DNA of 64,000 nt from positions 1,736,001-1,800,000 of the forward strand of contig JACKCR010000002.1 of NCBI GenBank assembly GCA_020633975.1, written 5' to 3'. The notes under the pieces were generated by a model. It did not search any database, was not told where the DNA came from, and was given only the letters and a program-made list of their open reading frames with translations. Positions within the stretch are counted from its first letter, which is position 1. Every line of letters starts with the position of its first letter. Both the position numbers and the translations under genes were made by a program. This DNA comes from Candidatus Eiseniibacteriota bacterium (GTDB taxonomy: Bacteria; Eisenbacteria; RBG-16-71-46; CAIMUX01). This document shows, in pieces, positions 1-9,496 of this stretch.

Positions 1-653
1 ACTACGCGCCGCTCCGGCGCTCCTTGGTCCGGGGCCTGAAGGAGGCCGGATACGCCGTCGACGCTGTGGAGGACGGCAACGACGGGCTCGAGTACGCCTC
101 GACGGACAGCTACGACGTCGTCGTGCTGGACGTGATGCTGCCCGGTATCGACGGCTTCGAGGTGCTTCGCACGCTACGCTCCCGAAACATCGCGAGTCGC
201 GTGCTCCTTCTCACCGCACGCGACCAGGTGCGGGATCGCGTCCACGGCCTCGATCTCGGGGCAGACGACTACCTCGTCAAGCCGTTCGCGCTGGCCGAAC
301 TCCTCGCCCGGATCCGCTCGCTGGTGAGACGTCGTCATCAGATGCACTCCCCCGTCCTCTCGATCGGTCCGCTCGAGATCGACACCGGTGGCCGCGTGGT
401 GAAACGAGACGGCGTCACGGTCGACCTCACCGCCCGTGAGTACAGCATCCTCGAAATCCTCGCCCTCCGTGCAGGACGGACGGTGACCCGCGAAGAGATC
501 TGCGATGCGATCTACGATTTCCAAGCGGAGCGGAGCAGCAACGTGGTCGACGTCTACATCGGATACCTGAGAAAGAAGATCGAGCGCCCCGGGGAACCGA
601 AGCTCCTCGAGACACGACGCGGGCTCGGCTACATCCTGGGAGACAAGGCTTGA
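1..653 (+). CDS. OmpR/PhoB-family response regulator (5' partial)
   Basis: Cytoplasmic two-component response regulator. The reading frame is open to the left window edge (in frame from base 3), so roughly the first 10-15 residues, including the acidic pocket, are missing; the TTG at 24 is not the likely start. The receiver domain shows the phospho-acceptor Asp (GAC at 129-131) in VVLDVMLPG, the switch Thr in LLLTARD and the Lys in DYLVKPF. A winged-helix DNA-binding domain follows (LTAREYSILEILALRAGRTV, ending RRGLGYIL), the standard PhoB/OmpR layout. Its stop overlaps the TTG start of the histidine kinase by four bases, so the two are co-translated. The regulated genes cannot be read from sequence; the T6SS next door is a possibility only. 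Confidence 0.93.
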   Translation, partial: YAPLRRSLVRGLKEAGYAVDAVEDGNDGLEYASTDSYDVVVLDVMLPGIDGFEVLRTLRSRNIASRVLLLTARDQVRDRVHGLDLGADDYLVKPFALAELLARIRSLVRRRHQMHSPVLSIGPLEIDTGGRVVKRDGVTVDLTAREYSILEILALRAGRTVTREEICDAIYDFQAERSSNVVDVYIGYLRKKIERPGEPKLLETRRGLGYILGDKA

Positions 654-2251
654 AGGCGCGTTCGATGTCGCGCGCTCTCGTGCTGGGAAACGCGTTTGGA
701 ATCGCGCTCGTTCTCCTCATTGCCGGCGTCGCGCTCGACCGTGGGCTCAGTCACGCGCTCCTCCGGGATCTGGACGACTCGCTCGAACACGAGCTCGCCC
801 TCTTCCTCTCTACGATCAAGCTCACGCCTGACGGCATCGAGACCGACTTCGAGGAACTCGCCATGCCTCAGTTCGAGGAGGAGGACGGGCCCGGCTTTCT
901 CGAACTGAGACAGCTGGCCGGCGAGTTCGTCTACGAGTCCCCGAGCTGGATCGAGGCACAGATCTCGTGGCCGAACTCCGACCACCTGTCCCTGCCCGTA
1001 GAGACACGACCTTCGCCGCGCGAGTCGGCGGATGGGTCAGGCACCGACGAGCCGGGCCCCGACGAGCAGGCGCCGTACGAAGTGAGTCCCGGCGGAGACC
1101 GGACCCGACCCGCGCAACTGATCGGCGCCGCTAGTACGGAGTTCGGGCGGACCGCGGCCGGCGACCGCGTACGGGGTCGTACGCAAGGGTTCCGTCCGAT
1201 CGTGGAGATCGACTCGGAGCGAGGCCCGGACGAAGAGCCGCCGTCCGGCAACGTGACCTTGGTCCTGACGGTCGCACGGAGCACCGAGAGCATCGACGCG
1301 CTCCAGAACCGGCTCCGACTGCTCCTGCTCGTCGTCGGCGCTGCATCCGGAGTGCTCGCCGTGTTCCTTCTCGGCGCCGTCGTCCGGCGTAGCCTCCGTC
1401 CTCTGGACGCACTGGCGACGGAGATCCGTTCCCTATCGGACGGCGATCTCTCCCGGCGCGTCCCGATGTCGGAGACTCCGATCGAGGTGGAACCGGTGAT
1501 CGCGCGGCTGAACGAACTCCTCGCTGCCCTGGAGCGATCCTTCACCCGGGAACGTCAGTTCTCCCAGGACATCGCACACGAACTCCGAACCCCTCTCGCC
1601 GGGCTCCGCACTTCGTTCGAAGTCACACTTTCGCGCGAACGGGCCGTCGCCCAGTACCGCGAAGAGCTCGACGAAGCGCTGGAGATCGTGATCGGGCTCC
1701 AGGAGATCGTGCAGACGCTGCTCGACCTCGCGCGTCTCGAGTCGGGAGAAGCGGTTCTGGAGAAAACCAACGTCGATCTCGAAGAGCTGGTTCGGTCGAC
1801 GTGGCACGGAGTCACGAGGGCGGCCGAGGAGCGATCGGTCGACCTGACGATCGAAGCCGCGCCCGGCCTCGTCGCGTCGACGGACCAGACACTGCTGCGG
1901 ACCGCACTCCGGAACCTGCTCGACAATGCAGCCGAACATGCGGACCCGGGCGGACACGCCAGTGTCCAACTCCGACGGGAGCAGGACGCCGCATCGCTTG
2001 TGATCCGAAACAGTGGCAGCCGTGTTCCGCAGCACGAGGCGGACGCGCTGTTCGCGAGATTCGCGCGCCACGACACCGCGCGTTCATCCACCGGACGTCA
2101 CTACGGGCTGGGACTCGCGCTCGTGCAGGAGATCGCGCGCACGCTGGGCCTGCGCGTCGCCATCCGGTCCGAGGTCGGCGGAGAGTTCGAGGTCACGCTC
2201 CGGATCCCGCTCGTGACGGGATCCGGCCCTTTCTCGAATGGATCTACGTGA
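650..2251 (+). CDS. Sensor histidine kinase
   Basis: Membrane histidine kinase, partner of the preceding regulator. The N-terminal membrane helix is at about residues 8-28. A periplasmic sensor of about 190 residues follows, rich in Pro, Glu and Asp in its middle part, then a second helix (about 222-245), a HAMP linker and the HisKA dimerisation domain with phospho-acceptor His310 (DIAHELRTPLAGLR). The ATPase domain shows the N box (NLLDNAAEHA) and G box (YGLGLALVQEIA). The TTG at 650 has GGGAG seven bases upstream and overlaps the regulator's stop; ATG at 665 is an alternative start. The signal sensed is unknown. Confidence 0.92.
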   Translation: MKARSMSRALVLGNAFGIALVLLIAGVALDRGLSHALLRDLDDSLEHELALFLSTIKLTPDGIETDFEELAMPQFEEEDGPGFLELRQLAGEFVYESPSWIEAQISWPNSDHLSLPVETRPSPRESADGSGTDEPGPDEQAPYEVSPGGDRTRPAQLIGAASTEFGRTAAGDRVRGRTQGFRPIVEIDSERGPDEEPPSGNVTLVLTVARSTESIDALQNRLRLLLLVVGAASGVLAVFLLGAVVRRSLRPLDALATEIRSLSDGDLSRRVPMSETPIEVEPVIARLNELLAALERSFTRERQFSQDIAHELRTPLAGLRTSFEVTLSRERAVAQYREELDEALEIVIGLQEIVQTLLDLARLESGEAVLEKTNVDLEELVRSTWHGVTRAAEERSVDLTIEAAPGLVASTDQTLLRTALRNLLDNAAEHADPGGHASVQLRREQDAASLVIRNSGSRVPQHEADALFARFARHDTARSSTGRHYGLGLALVQEIARTLGLRVAIRSEVGGEFEVTLRIPLVTGSGPFSNGST

Positions 2252-2275
2252 CCCGCGACGTAGCGGAAGCCGCCG

Positions 2276-5020
2276 TCAGAACTCGTAGCCGAACTCGTCG
2301 TCTTTCACCGTGACGTGAACGCGCTCCACCGGGGCCCCTTCGAGCATCCGGTTCAGGAACTCCCGGCTCACCGAGGGAAGCATGGTGTTCGTCAGGATCG
2401 CGTCGATCATCCGGCCGCCCGACTCGAGCTCGGTGCAGCGCGAGACGATCAGATCGATCACCGAGTCGTCGTAGGTGAACGGAACCTTGTGATTCGCCTT
2501 CACCCGCTTCTGGATCCGGCCGAGCTGGAGACGGGCGATGTTCCCGATCATGTCGTCCGAGAGCGGGTAGTACGGAATCGTCACGATCCGTCCGAGCAGC
2601 GCGGCAGGGAACACCTTGAGCAGCGGCTCCCTGAGCGCCTTGGCGATCCCTTCCGGGGACGGCATGAGCTCGGGGTCCTTGCACATGCTCATGATCAGGT
2701 CCGAGCCGACGTTCGAGGTGAGCAGGATGAGCGTGTTCTTGAAGTCGATCTTCCGCCCTTCCCCATCCTCCATCTGTCCCTTGTCGAACACCTGGAAGAA
2801 GATCTCGTGGACGTCCGGATGCGCCTTCTCAACCTCGTCGAGGAGGACGACGCTGTAGGGACGGCGGCGCACCGCTTCGGTGAGGATGCCGCCTTCGCCG
2901 TAGCCGACATAGCCAGGAGGCGCACCTTTCAGCGTGGATACGGTGTGTGCCTCCTGGAACTCGCTCATGTTGATCGTGATCGTGTTCGCCTCGTCTCCAA
3001 AGAGCACTTCGGCGAGCGCGAGCGCGGTCTCGGTCTTTCCCACTCCCGAGGGACCGGCGAGCAGGAACACTCCGATCGGCTTGTTCGGATTGTCGAGCTG
3101 CGCGCGCGACGTCTGGATCCGCTTCGCGATCATCTCGATCGCGTGGTCTTGACCGATCACGCGCTGGTTCACGATCGGAGCGAGGTTGAGGACAGTCTCG
3201 ATCTCGTCCTTCACCATCCGGCCCACCGGAATGCCGGTCCAGTCCCCGACCACCGACGCGACGGCCTGCGAATCGACGGTCGGGAGGATGAGCGGCTCGT
3301 CTCCTTGGAGCGCCTCGAGCTTCGCTTGGAGTTCGGTGAGTTCCGCAAACCGCGTCTGCCGGTCTTCTACCGACAGCTCCTTCGCACCTTCTCCCTCCAC
3401 CGAGACCTCGGACTTGGCGTCCTCTGCCGCCTTCTCCAGCTCGCTGTCGGTCCCTTCCACCTTCCCGGTTACCCCGCGAAGCTCCGCGCGGATCTCGAGA
3501 ATCCGGTCGACCAGCTCCTTCTCGTTCTTCCACCGCTCTTCGAGCCCTGCGAGCCGCAGTTTCTCGGCGGCGAGGAGTTCGTTCGCGTTCACTTCACGCT
3601 CAGCTGTGAGAATGCCGACAGCGTTCTCACGCGCAATGATCTGGAGCTCCGTCTCGAGCGCCTCGATCCTCCTCCGGCTGTCTTCGACTTCCGCCGGCAC
3701 CGCGTGCTGGCTGATCGCGACGCGTGCCGCGGCCGTATCGAGTAGGCTCACCGACTTGTCCGGAAGCTGACGGGCCGGGATGTACCGGTGCGACAACCGC
3801 ACGGACGCCTCGAGTGCCTCGTCGAGGATCTGCACGCGGTGGTGCTTCTCGAGCCCGGACGCGATCCCGCGCATCATGAGGATGCCCTTCTCCTCCGTCG
3901 GCTCGGGCACCTGGACGACCTGGAAGCGACGCGTGAGCGCCGGGTCCTTCTCGATGTGCTTCTTGTACTCGGCCCAGGTAGTGGCTGCGATCGTGCGGAG
4001 CTGCCCACGAGCGAGAGCGGGCTTGAGCAGGTTGGCCGCATCACCCGTTCCGGCCGCGCCCCCCGCACCGATCAGCGTGTGCGCTTCGTCGACGAAGAGG
4101 ATGATCGGCTTGGGTGACGCCTGTACCTCCTCGATCACCTGACGGAGCCGCTGCTCGAACTCGCCCTTCATGCTCGCGCCGGCCTGGAGGAGTCCGATGT
4201 CCAGGGAGAGAAGGCGAACACCGATCAGCGGCGGCGGAACGTCTCCCTTCGCGATCCGCACTGCGAACCCTTCGACGACCGCGGTCTTTCCGACGCCGGC
4301 CTCTCCGGTCAGGATCGGGTTGTTCTGACGACGACGCATGAGGATGTCGACGATCTGGCGAATCTCTTCGTCCCGGCCGACGATCGAGTCGATCTTGCCG
4401 GTCTTCGCCTGCTCAGTGAGGTCGTTGCAGAACTGCTTGAGCGCTTCTTCCTTCCCCATCTGAGCCGGCTTCATTGCGCCGCTCGCTTCGCCGGGCACCG
4501 CGCCGCCACCGACCTGGACGCCGTCACGCGAAGCCATCGCGGCTTCCGGCGAGCCATCGGTGATCTCGTCGAACTTGTCCGTCAGCTGCTCGATCTTGAT
4601 CTTGTCGAACTGGGACGAGATGGCGAGGAAGTTCTGGCGCAGTCCCCGATTCTTGAGCACGCCGATCACGAGGTGTCCGGTCCGAACCTGCGACTCTCCG
4701 TAGAGGAGCGTCGCCCACATCCAACCTTCCTTCACCGCCTCTTCGACGTGTGACGAGAGGTCGGAGATCGACGTCGAGCCCCGAGGCAGCCGGTCGAGCG
4801 ACTCCTGGAGGTCGGCAACCAGACGTGCGGGATCGACTCCGAACGCCTTCACGATCCGGTGAAGGTCCGAGTCCTGCACCTGGAGGATCTGGTGGACCCA
4901 GTGCACGAGCTCGACGTACGGATTCCCGCGCATCTTGCAGAACACCGTGGCCGCCTCGATCGCCCGGTAGCCCAGGCTGTTCAGCTTTCCGAAGAGCTGT
5001 GCGCGGTTGATCTCCGCCAT
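2276..5020 (-). CDS. clpV: Type VI secretion AAA+ unfoldase ClpV (TssH)
   Basis: Hexameric ATPase that recognises and disassembles the contracted TssB/TssC sheath in the cytoplasm so that it can be recycled. It is 914 residues long, normal for ClpV. A Clp-N domain (about 10-150) and a short linker precede the first AAA module with Walker A GEAGVGKT at 239-246 and Walker B ILFVDEAH. A long coiled-coil middle domain (about 415-560) follows, then the second AAA module with Walker A GPSGVGKT and Walker B VVLLDEVEKAHP. It is the last gene of the leftward T6SS arm. ClpB is the main alternative, but the T6SS context and the ClpV-like N-domain make ClpV firm. Confidence 0.95.
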   Translation of the reverse strand: MAEINRAQLFGKLNSLGYRAIEAATVFCKMRGNPYVELVHWVHQILQVQDSDLHRIVKAFGVDPARLVADLQESLDRLPRGSTSISDLSSHVEEAVKEGWMWATLLYGESQVRTGHLVIGVLKNRGLRQNFLAISSQFDKIKIEQLTDKFDEITDGSPEAAMASRDGVQVGGGAVPGEASGAMKPAQMGKEEALKQFCNDLTEQAKTGKIDSIVGRDEEIRQIVDILMRRRQNNPILTGEAGVGKTAVVEGFAVRIAKGDVPPPLIGVRLLSLDIGLLQAGASMKGEFEQRLRQVIEEVQASPKPIILFVDEAHTLIGAGGAAGTGDAANLLKPALARGQLRTIAATTWAEYKKHIEKDPALTRRFQVVQVPEPTEEKGILMMRGIASGLEKHHRVQILDEALEASVRLSHRYIPARQLPDKSVSLLDTAAARVAISQHAVPAEVEDSRRRIEALETELQIIARENAVGILTAEREVNANELLAAEKLRLAGLEERWKNEKELVDRILEIRAELRGVTGKVEGTDSELEKAAEDAKSEVSVEGEGAKELSVEDRQTRFAELTELQAKLEALQGDEPLILPTVDSQAVASVVGDWTGIPVGRMVKDEIETVLNLAPIVNQRVIGQDHAIEMIAKRIQTSRAQLDNPNKPIGVFLLAGPSGVGKTETALALAEVLFGDEANTITINMSEFQEAHTVSTLKGAPPGYVGYGEGGILTEAVRRRPYSVVLLDEVEKAHPDVHEIFFQVFDKGQMEDGEGRKIDFKNTLILLTSNVGSDLIMSMCKDPELMPSPEGIAKALREPLLKVFPAALLGRIVTIPYYPLSDDMIGNIARLQLGRIQKRVKANHKVPFTYDDSVIDLIVSRCTELESGGRMIDAILTNTMLPSVSREFLNRMLEGAPVERVHVTVKDDEFGYEF

Positions 5021-5143
5021 GAGAAGCGTCTCCTTGTCTTGCGCCTCCGCAGCGCGTCTACACCGAAACCGTCAACTGTCCTGTGCCGGCGGCAGAACGT
5101 CCCGTTCCTCTTCCGCTCCATGGCAGTCCAAGGCCGCGACCGG

Positions 5144-6193
5144 CTACGCTACCTGCGCCACGGGAGTGAACCGGGCACAATCGTCGTCCTTCTCGAGCGG
5201 ACGGCTCGCAAGCCAGCTCGTCCAACCCAGCCGCCCGGACTCGCCGAGGCGGAGCTGAGGGACTTCGTCCTTCTCGAGAATCAAGTTCACATCCCAGAGG
5301 AGCTCGTCGCCCACGTAGTTCCGTACGAGGTCCACGAGCCGCTGGAGCCCTTCCGATCCGGGAAGGAACCGTTCGTACACTCGGTACGGCATCGGTCCCA
5401 GGATCACCCGGAACTTCTGCTGACATTGCCAGACCCGTCCACCGATGGTGGTGGACTGACCGAGCTGACCAAGACGTCCGCCGGGTCCGGGCGGGCCAGG
5501 CTGCCCCAATCGCCAGACGGAGTCGTCCGGAAGGTAGAGCCACTCGCCCACGAACTCCTCGATCTGGGTCGGGATCTCGAAGAAGCCACGCAGAATGCTC
5601 TCGAGTCCTTCCGCGTTCTTCGTCTGAAGTGCGAACCGTCCGGCAAAGAAGCGCTTGGCCGAGTCGGTCACCGTGTCCCGTCCGAGCAAGGACTTCTGGC
5701 CGTATCCACAGAGTGCACCCGCGTACTGTGCGAACCGGTCCTCGGTAGGTCGATCCGCATTCACGACCGGCTCCCCGTCCGCCCATGCGCGGTAGAAGAG
5801 CGAGAGCATCCGGTGGTGGAAGATGTCGGCGAAGCGGGCGAAGGTCGGATCGTTCTCGCTCCGCTGTCTCTGCCGCACATACTCCGACAGGTGGATCGGG
5901 AGCGGTCCGTTCGGGCCGAAGAGCCCGAAGAAGTAGACGAGGAGTTTGGGTGGAATGCCCTGCTCGCTCCACTCGAGTCGCGAGAGACTCGCCGGCGCGA
6001 ACGCGAGCGATGGATCCTGTCCGAGGCGGATCGGATCGTCGGCCGGACGGGTCGTACGACCGAGCCGCGGACGATCTGGGTGCATCGCCTCGAGCTTGCG
6101 GAGCGCCGAAAAGAAGCCGTACCGGTACGGTTCGGCTTCCACTGCCTGTAGCCAGGCTAGAGAAGCGCTCGCTGTCCGGTCCGAATCGGCCAC
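5144..6193 (-). CDS. tssG: Type VI secretion baseplate protein TssG
   Basis: Baseplate wedge subunit (ImpH/VasB family) that pairs with TssF and TssK. The N-terminal motif EPYRYGFFSALRKLEAMHPD is the family signature, and the 349-residue length is usual. The body contains LEWSEQGIPPKLLVYFFGLFGPNGPLP, the conserved 'xxGPNGPLP' turn. The start overlaps the end of tssF by 37 bases; a GTG at 6142 would shorten the protein by 17 residues but would begin right at the conserved motif, so the longer form is preferred. About 120 bases separate it from clpV. Confidence 0.93.
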   Translation of the reverse strand: MADSDRTASASLAWLQAVEAEPYRYGFFSALRKLEAMHPDRPRLGRTTRPADDPIRLGQDPSLAFAPASLSRLEWSEQGIPPKLLVYFFGLFGPNGPLPIHLSEYVRQRQRSENDPTFARFADIFHHRMLSLFYRAWADGEPVVNADRPTEDRFAQYAGALCGYGQKSLLGRDTVTDSAKRFFAGRFALQTKNAEGLESILRGFFEIPTQIEEFVGEWLYLPDDSVWRLGQPGPPGPGGRLGQLGQSTTIGGRVWQCQQKFRVILGPMPYRVYERFLPGSEGLQRLVDLVRNYVGDELLWDVNLILEKDEVPQLRLGESGRLGWTSWLASRPLEKDDDCARFTPVAQVA

Positions 6194-8031
6194 CTGACGA
6201 TCTCCCCGCGATCGGTCGTCTTCACGACCGTCTCGGTGAACGAGTTGATGGAAACGTACTTCGCGAAGAATCGGTCCAGCACGGCACCGAGGAGGAAGAC
6301 TCCCGAGCCCTCGAAGGCAGACTCGTCGAGCTGGAGGCCGATCTCGAGGCCGCGACCGAACGAGATCGGGCCCATGCTCGGGATCCTCCGCGTGACGGAA
6401 CGGCTCTCGATGGAGCGAACGCCGTCGATCTGCTTGCGTGTGTGCGGCTCGCCCAGGTCGACGTAGAGTGCGAGCAGATCGCGGAGCGACGCGGCGCCCT
6501 GACCCGGAGTGTTCGCGAGCGAGAGATAGTTGAGCGAAAGATGGCTGAGGAAGCGCCAGATGAGCTCTCCCCCGTACCGCGCCGGTCTAGGTTTTGACGG
6601 CCCCGACAACACTCGGATCGCTTTCACCGGCGCTCCCGAGTCGAGGGAGAAGTCGGTCGTTCCCTGCCCGAGCGGCATATGGAGCGGAAGGTCCCGGTTC
6701 GTGCAGAGAGTGCGGACCGAGAGCTGCTTCAGCTCAGAGCGGTACGGCGCTTCCTTTCCGTCCACCAAAGCGACCCACACTTCGCTCCCGATGTAGCTCG
6801 ACCGCGGACCGCTCCGCTTCTGCTTGCTCGAGAGCATGCGGGGCGCCCGGTTCACGCTGAAGTAGGCCTGCACCTCTCCATACCGGTTGCCGTCAGTGTG
6901 TGCGTAGAACGGTAGGAACTCCACTTCATCGTCCGCTACCGTTCCGTGGCCCTTCACCCCCTCGACCCGGAAGACCTCGAAATCGAACGGACGGGTCCGG
7001 TCCGGAACGACATGGTACTCGTGGTTCTTCGCGTCGAGATGGATCCGGTCCGCCCGCTTCGGGAAGAGGTTGATCGCCGGGGTGGCGTGAAGCGCGAAGT
7101 CTCCCGCGTCGATGGCGTTCTCGAGCACCGAGTCGCTTCGGTCGAAGAGGACCAGCACCTCGACTTCGCTCGACGCACAGCGACGAAGTCCGCGCGAGAG
7201 TCCGCCGATGTCGACGAAGAGGAAGCGCTCCGGGAAGGCGAAGTACTCATGGAGGTAGCGGTAGCCGCGGAAGGAGCGATCGACGAACGGAAGCAGTGAC
7301 TCGTCGTCCTCGAACCCGACCTGACGGATCGACGAGCCGGGCGCGACCTCCATCCAAGTGACCGGCCGTTCGACCGGACGTACGACGACCGCGACGGCCG
7401 ATCCCACCAGCTGTTCGTAGAGACGAACGGGAGTCGGTCCCCGGCCACGCAGATGTACGCGCAGGGCGTCCATCTTGATCCGGTCGAAGGTCAGCCCCGC
7501 GGTCGCACGGAGCTTGAAGCGGATGCCCGCCTTGACCCGCGACAGATCCACGCCGGGAATCCCGGCCAGGTCTCCGAAGTATCCGACGTACTCCGCTTGC
7601 TCCAGCTGCACGGGCCAGAGCCAGGTCGGATGCGCGACTCGATACTCACAGGGAGTCTGGTCTCCCTTTCCGATCGAACTCCGCATGACGGTCCCACGCT
7701 CGACCAGATAGCCCTGAGCCAGCCCTCCCTCGGCCAGGTCCGGCTGCATCTGTACGACGGCCATCGACGGCGTCGGGCAGAGGTAGTGTGGGTAGAGCAG
7801 CTCGATCAGATGCTGCGTGAAGCGAGGAAACTCTGCGTCGAGACGAAGCTGCACGCGGGCCGACAGAAACGCAAAGCCCTCGAGGAGCCGCTCGACGTAC
7901 GGGTCTTGGCATTCGAATCCGTCGAGCGAGAGGCGCGCCGCCACCTTCGGGTTCTCGCGCGCGAACTCGCCGCCCATCTCACGGAGGTATTGGAGCTCCC
8001 GGTTGTAGTAGTCGAGCAGTCTCGGGTCCAT
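6157..8031 (-). CDS. tssF: Type VI secretion baseplate protein TssF
   Basis: Baseplate wedge subunit (ImpG/VasA family), 624 residues. The N-terminus MDPRLLDYYNRELQYLREMG, followed by FARENPKVAARL and the DPYVERLLEGFAFLSARVQLRLD stretch, is the hallmark of the family, as is LYPHYLCPTPSM. It acts with TssG, TssE and TssK in the phage-like baseplate. The start lies one base beyond the tssE stop, indicating translational coupling. No unusual features. Confidence 0.95.
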   Translation of the reverse strand: MDPRLLDYYNRELQYLREMGGEFARENPKVAARLSLDGFECQDPYVERLLEGFAFLSARVQLRLDAEFPRFTQHLIELLYPHYLCPTPSMAVVQMQPDLAEGGLAQGYLVERGTVMRSSIGKGDQTPCEYRVAHPTWLWPVQLEQAEYVGYFGDLAGIPGVDLSRVKAGIRFKLRATAGLTFDRIKMDALRVHLRGRGPTPVRLYEQLVGSAVAVVVRPVERPVTWMEVAPGSSIRQVGFEDDESLLPFVDRSFRGYRYLHEYFAFPERFLFVDIGGLSRGLRRCASSEVEVLVLFDRSDSVLENAIDAGDFALHATPAINLFPKRADRIHLDAKNHEYHVVPDRTRPFDFEVFRVEGVKGHGTVADDEVEFLPFYAHTDGNRYGEVQAYFSVNRAPRMLSSKQKRSGPRSSYIGSEVWVALVDGKEAPYRSELKQLSVRTLCTNRDLPLHMPLGQGTTDFSLDSGAPVKAIRVLSGPSKPRPARYGGELIWRFLSHLSLNYLSLANTPGQGAASLRDLLALYVDLGEPHTRKQIDGVRSIESRSVTRRIPSMGPISFGRGLEIGLQLDESAFEGSGVFLLGAVLDRFFAKYVSINSFTETVVKTTDRGEIVRWPIRTGQRALL

Positions 8032-8032
8032 G

Positions 8033-8536
8033 TCAGCTAGACGTCTCCGCGACCGAGATGTTGCCTAGTTCGAGGTCCACCTCGGTCTTGAGATAGAGCT
8101 GGAGCGGAAGTGGCTGAGCCCAGAGCTCCCCCTCGATCCGGAAGATGATGGCGTTGTGACTCATCCGCTCGCGGTCCACTTCCACTTTCACCACGAGCGT
8201 TCGCTCGAGAATCCGTGGCTCGAAGATGAGGACGGTATCGCGGATCATCTTCTCGACGAGCTTCACGTCGACACCGGACGCCGGAATGCCGGTCAGGTCG
8301 ACCATGCCGTAGTTGAGCGTGGAGCGTTTGACCTCGGGAAACTCGTCGAGCTTCTGGACGGCTTCGAGGTGACACGCGTTGAGGAGCCAACCGAGATCCC
8401 GGATCACGCTTTCGCGCAGCCGATCCAAGGAGAGCACACGCCGATCACGAGACTCCGTCTTCCGCTCCGGCTCTTCGTCCGTCAGGCGGTCGAGGAGCGA
8501 CGGCTGGAGGCGTTCTTGCGGCGTCAGCTCCGGCAC
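8033..8536 (-). CDS. tssE: Type VI secretion baseplate protein TssE (gp25-like)
   Basis: Small baseplate subunit homologous to phage T4 gp25, 167 residues. Visible family traits are the N-terminal LLDRLTDEEP segment, the LRESVIRDLGWLLNAC helix, the NYGMVDLTG motif and the C-terminal beta-rich part with FRIEGELWAQPLPLQLYLKTEVDLELG. It sits between tagJ (three-base gap) and tssF (one-base gap) in the leftward arm. Confidence 0.94.
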   Translation of the reverse strand: MPELTPQERLQPSLLDRLTDEEPERKTESRDRRVLSLDRLRESVIRDLGWLLNACHLEAVQKLDEFPEVKRSTLNYGMVDLTGIPASGVDVKLVEKMIRDTVLIFEPRILERTLVVKVEVDRERMSHNAIIFRIEGELWAQPLPLQLYLKTEVDLELGNISVAETSS

Positions 8537-8539
8537 CGG

Positions 8540-9376
8540 CTACTCCCCGGACTCCGCGCCCGCTTCGGGAAGCTCGACGCCCACTTCCAGTGTGTCGAGC
8601 GTGATCATGCGCAGCTCGAGGAGCGGATACTCACCTGCATCGGTAGCGAGCATTCGCTGGCCGATGCCGTGGTAGGCGCCACCGGGAACTTCCGCCCAGT
8701 CGGTCTTCCTTCCGAGGCGAATCGCCCCGTCCGCGCTCTGCTCCGTACCCGGATAGCGGGACGGAATCAGCCCGACGGACGTGCCGCCGTTCGACCAGGT
8801 GAAGTAGGCCGGCGTCCAGACGACATCGCGTAGGTCGACAGGCTCCTCGGTGACGATCTGGTGGATCCGATGGAACGGAACCCAGTAGTACTTCCCGTTC
8901 AGAACCACCTCGAGCATCGGTCCGAGACGAGGATCGGCGTCCGAGATCCAGGAGAACGACTCACCGCCGATCGTGCCGCTCGTCGTCGGCGCGAGTTCGA
9001 AGGCGCGGTCCCGCGTCGCCTGAGCCTCCGCGTGCTTCCCCACCGCCTCGAGCGAAACGGCCTGAACGAGGAGAGCCATCCACTCCTCCGGTTCCCCGAA
9101 GAAGAGAGGCGACTTCTTCCCCGCAAAGACTCCCTGACGAAGCGGTTCGCACTGTACGGCGCTGCGGTAGGTCTGGACCATGGCCAGGGTCGACGCGTCC
9201 ATCTCTCCCGCGACGGAGAGCTGGTTGAGCGCTCGGTCCCATTGACCCATTACGGAGAGGAGCTGGAAGAGGAAGACACGGAGATCGGAGCGGGCGGGAT
9301 CGTTCCGCACCTGCTGCTGGAGCTCGGAGAGAGCGTCCTCGACCCGACCCTCGCGCAGGCTCTGTTCGGCGGTCAT
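8540..9376 (-). CDS. tagJ: T6SS accessory protein TagJ (ImpE family)
   Basis: ImpE/TagJ-family accessory protein of the sheath. In characterised systems it binds TssB and helps ClpV engagement, although it is dispensable in some species. The N-terminus (SLREGRVEDALSELQQQVRNDPA, then LRVFLFQLLSVMGQWDRALNQL) is the TPR-like helical part. The C-terminal half holds the ImpE signature DADPRLGPMLEVVLNGKYYWVPF and the stretch DVVWTPAYFTW. It is 278 residues long, as is normal. Confidence 0.93.
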   Translation of the reverse strand: MTAEQSLREGRVEDALSELQQQVRNDPARSDLRVFLFQLLSVMGQWDRALNQLSVAGEMDASTLAMVQTYRSAVQCEPLRQGVFAGKKSPLFFGEPEEWMALLVQAVSLEAVGKHAEAQATRDRAFELAPTTSGTIGGESFSWISDADPRLGPMLEVVLNGKYYWVPFHRIHQIVTEEPVDLRDVVWTPAYFTWSNGGTSVGLIPSRYPGTEQSADGAIRLGRKTDWAEVPGGAYHGIGQRMLATDAGEYPLLELRMITLDTLEVGVELPEAGAESGE

Positions 9377-9429
9377 GACTTGGTCTCCTCCCTGGAGCGC
9401 GTCTCGTCTCGGTCCGTCTGAGGAAGATT

Positions 9430-9466
9430 GGGGGCCGCGTTACCCTCGTCGGGCGACGCGACCCCC
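9430..9466 (-). terminator. Hairpin between hcp and tagJ
   Basis: An 11-base stem with one mismatch (arms 9430-9440 and 9456-9466) closes a 15-base loop just downstream of the hcp stop, read leftward. There is no strong T-run after it. It is probably a partial terminator or mRNA 3'-end stabiliser that lets hcp be made in excess over tagJ and the baseplate genes; this role is inference. Confidence 0.5.
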
Positions 9467-9496
9467 ACTTCGGTTCTCTCGTTCGATCGAGAGCGC

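Noticed and set aside
4859-6151. 430-codon rightward frame opposite clpV/tssG
   Set aside because: Antisense shadow; no domain and no ribosome site, while both minus genes are canonical.
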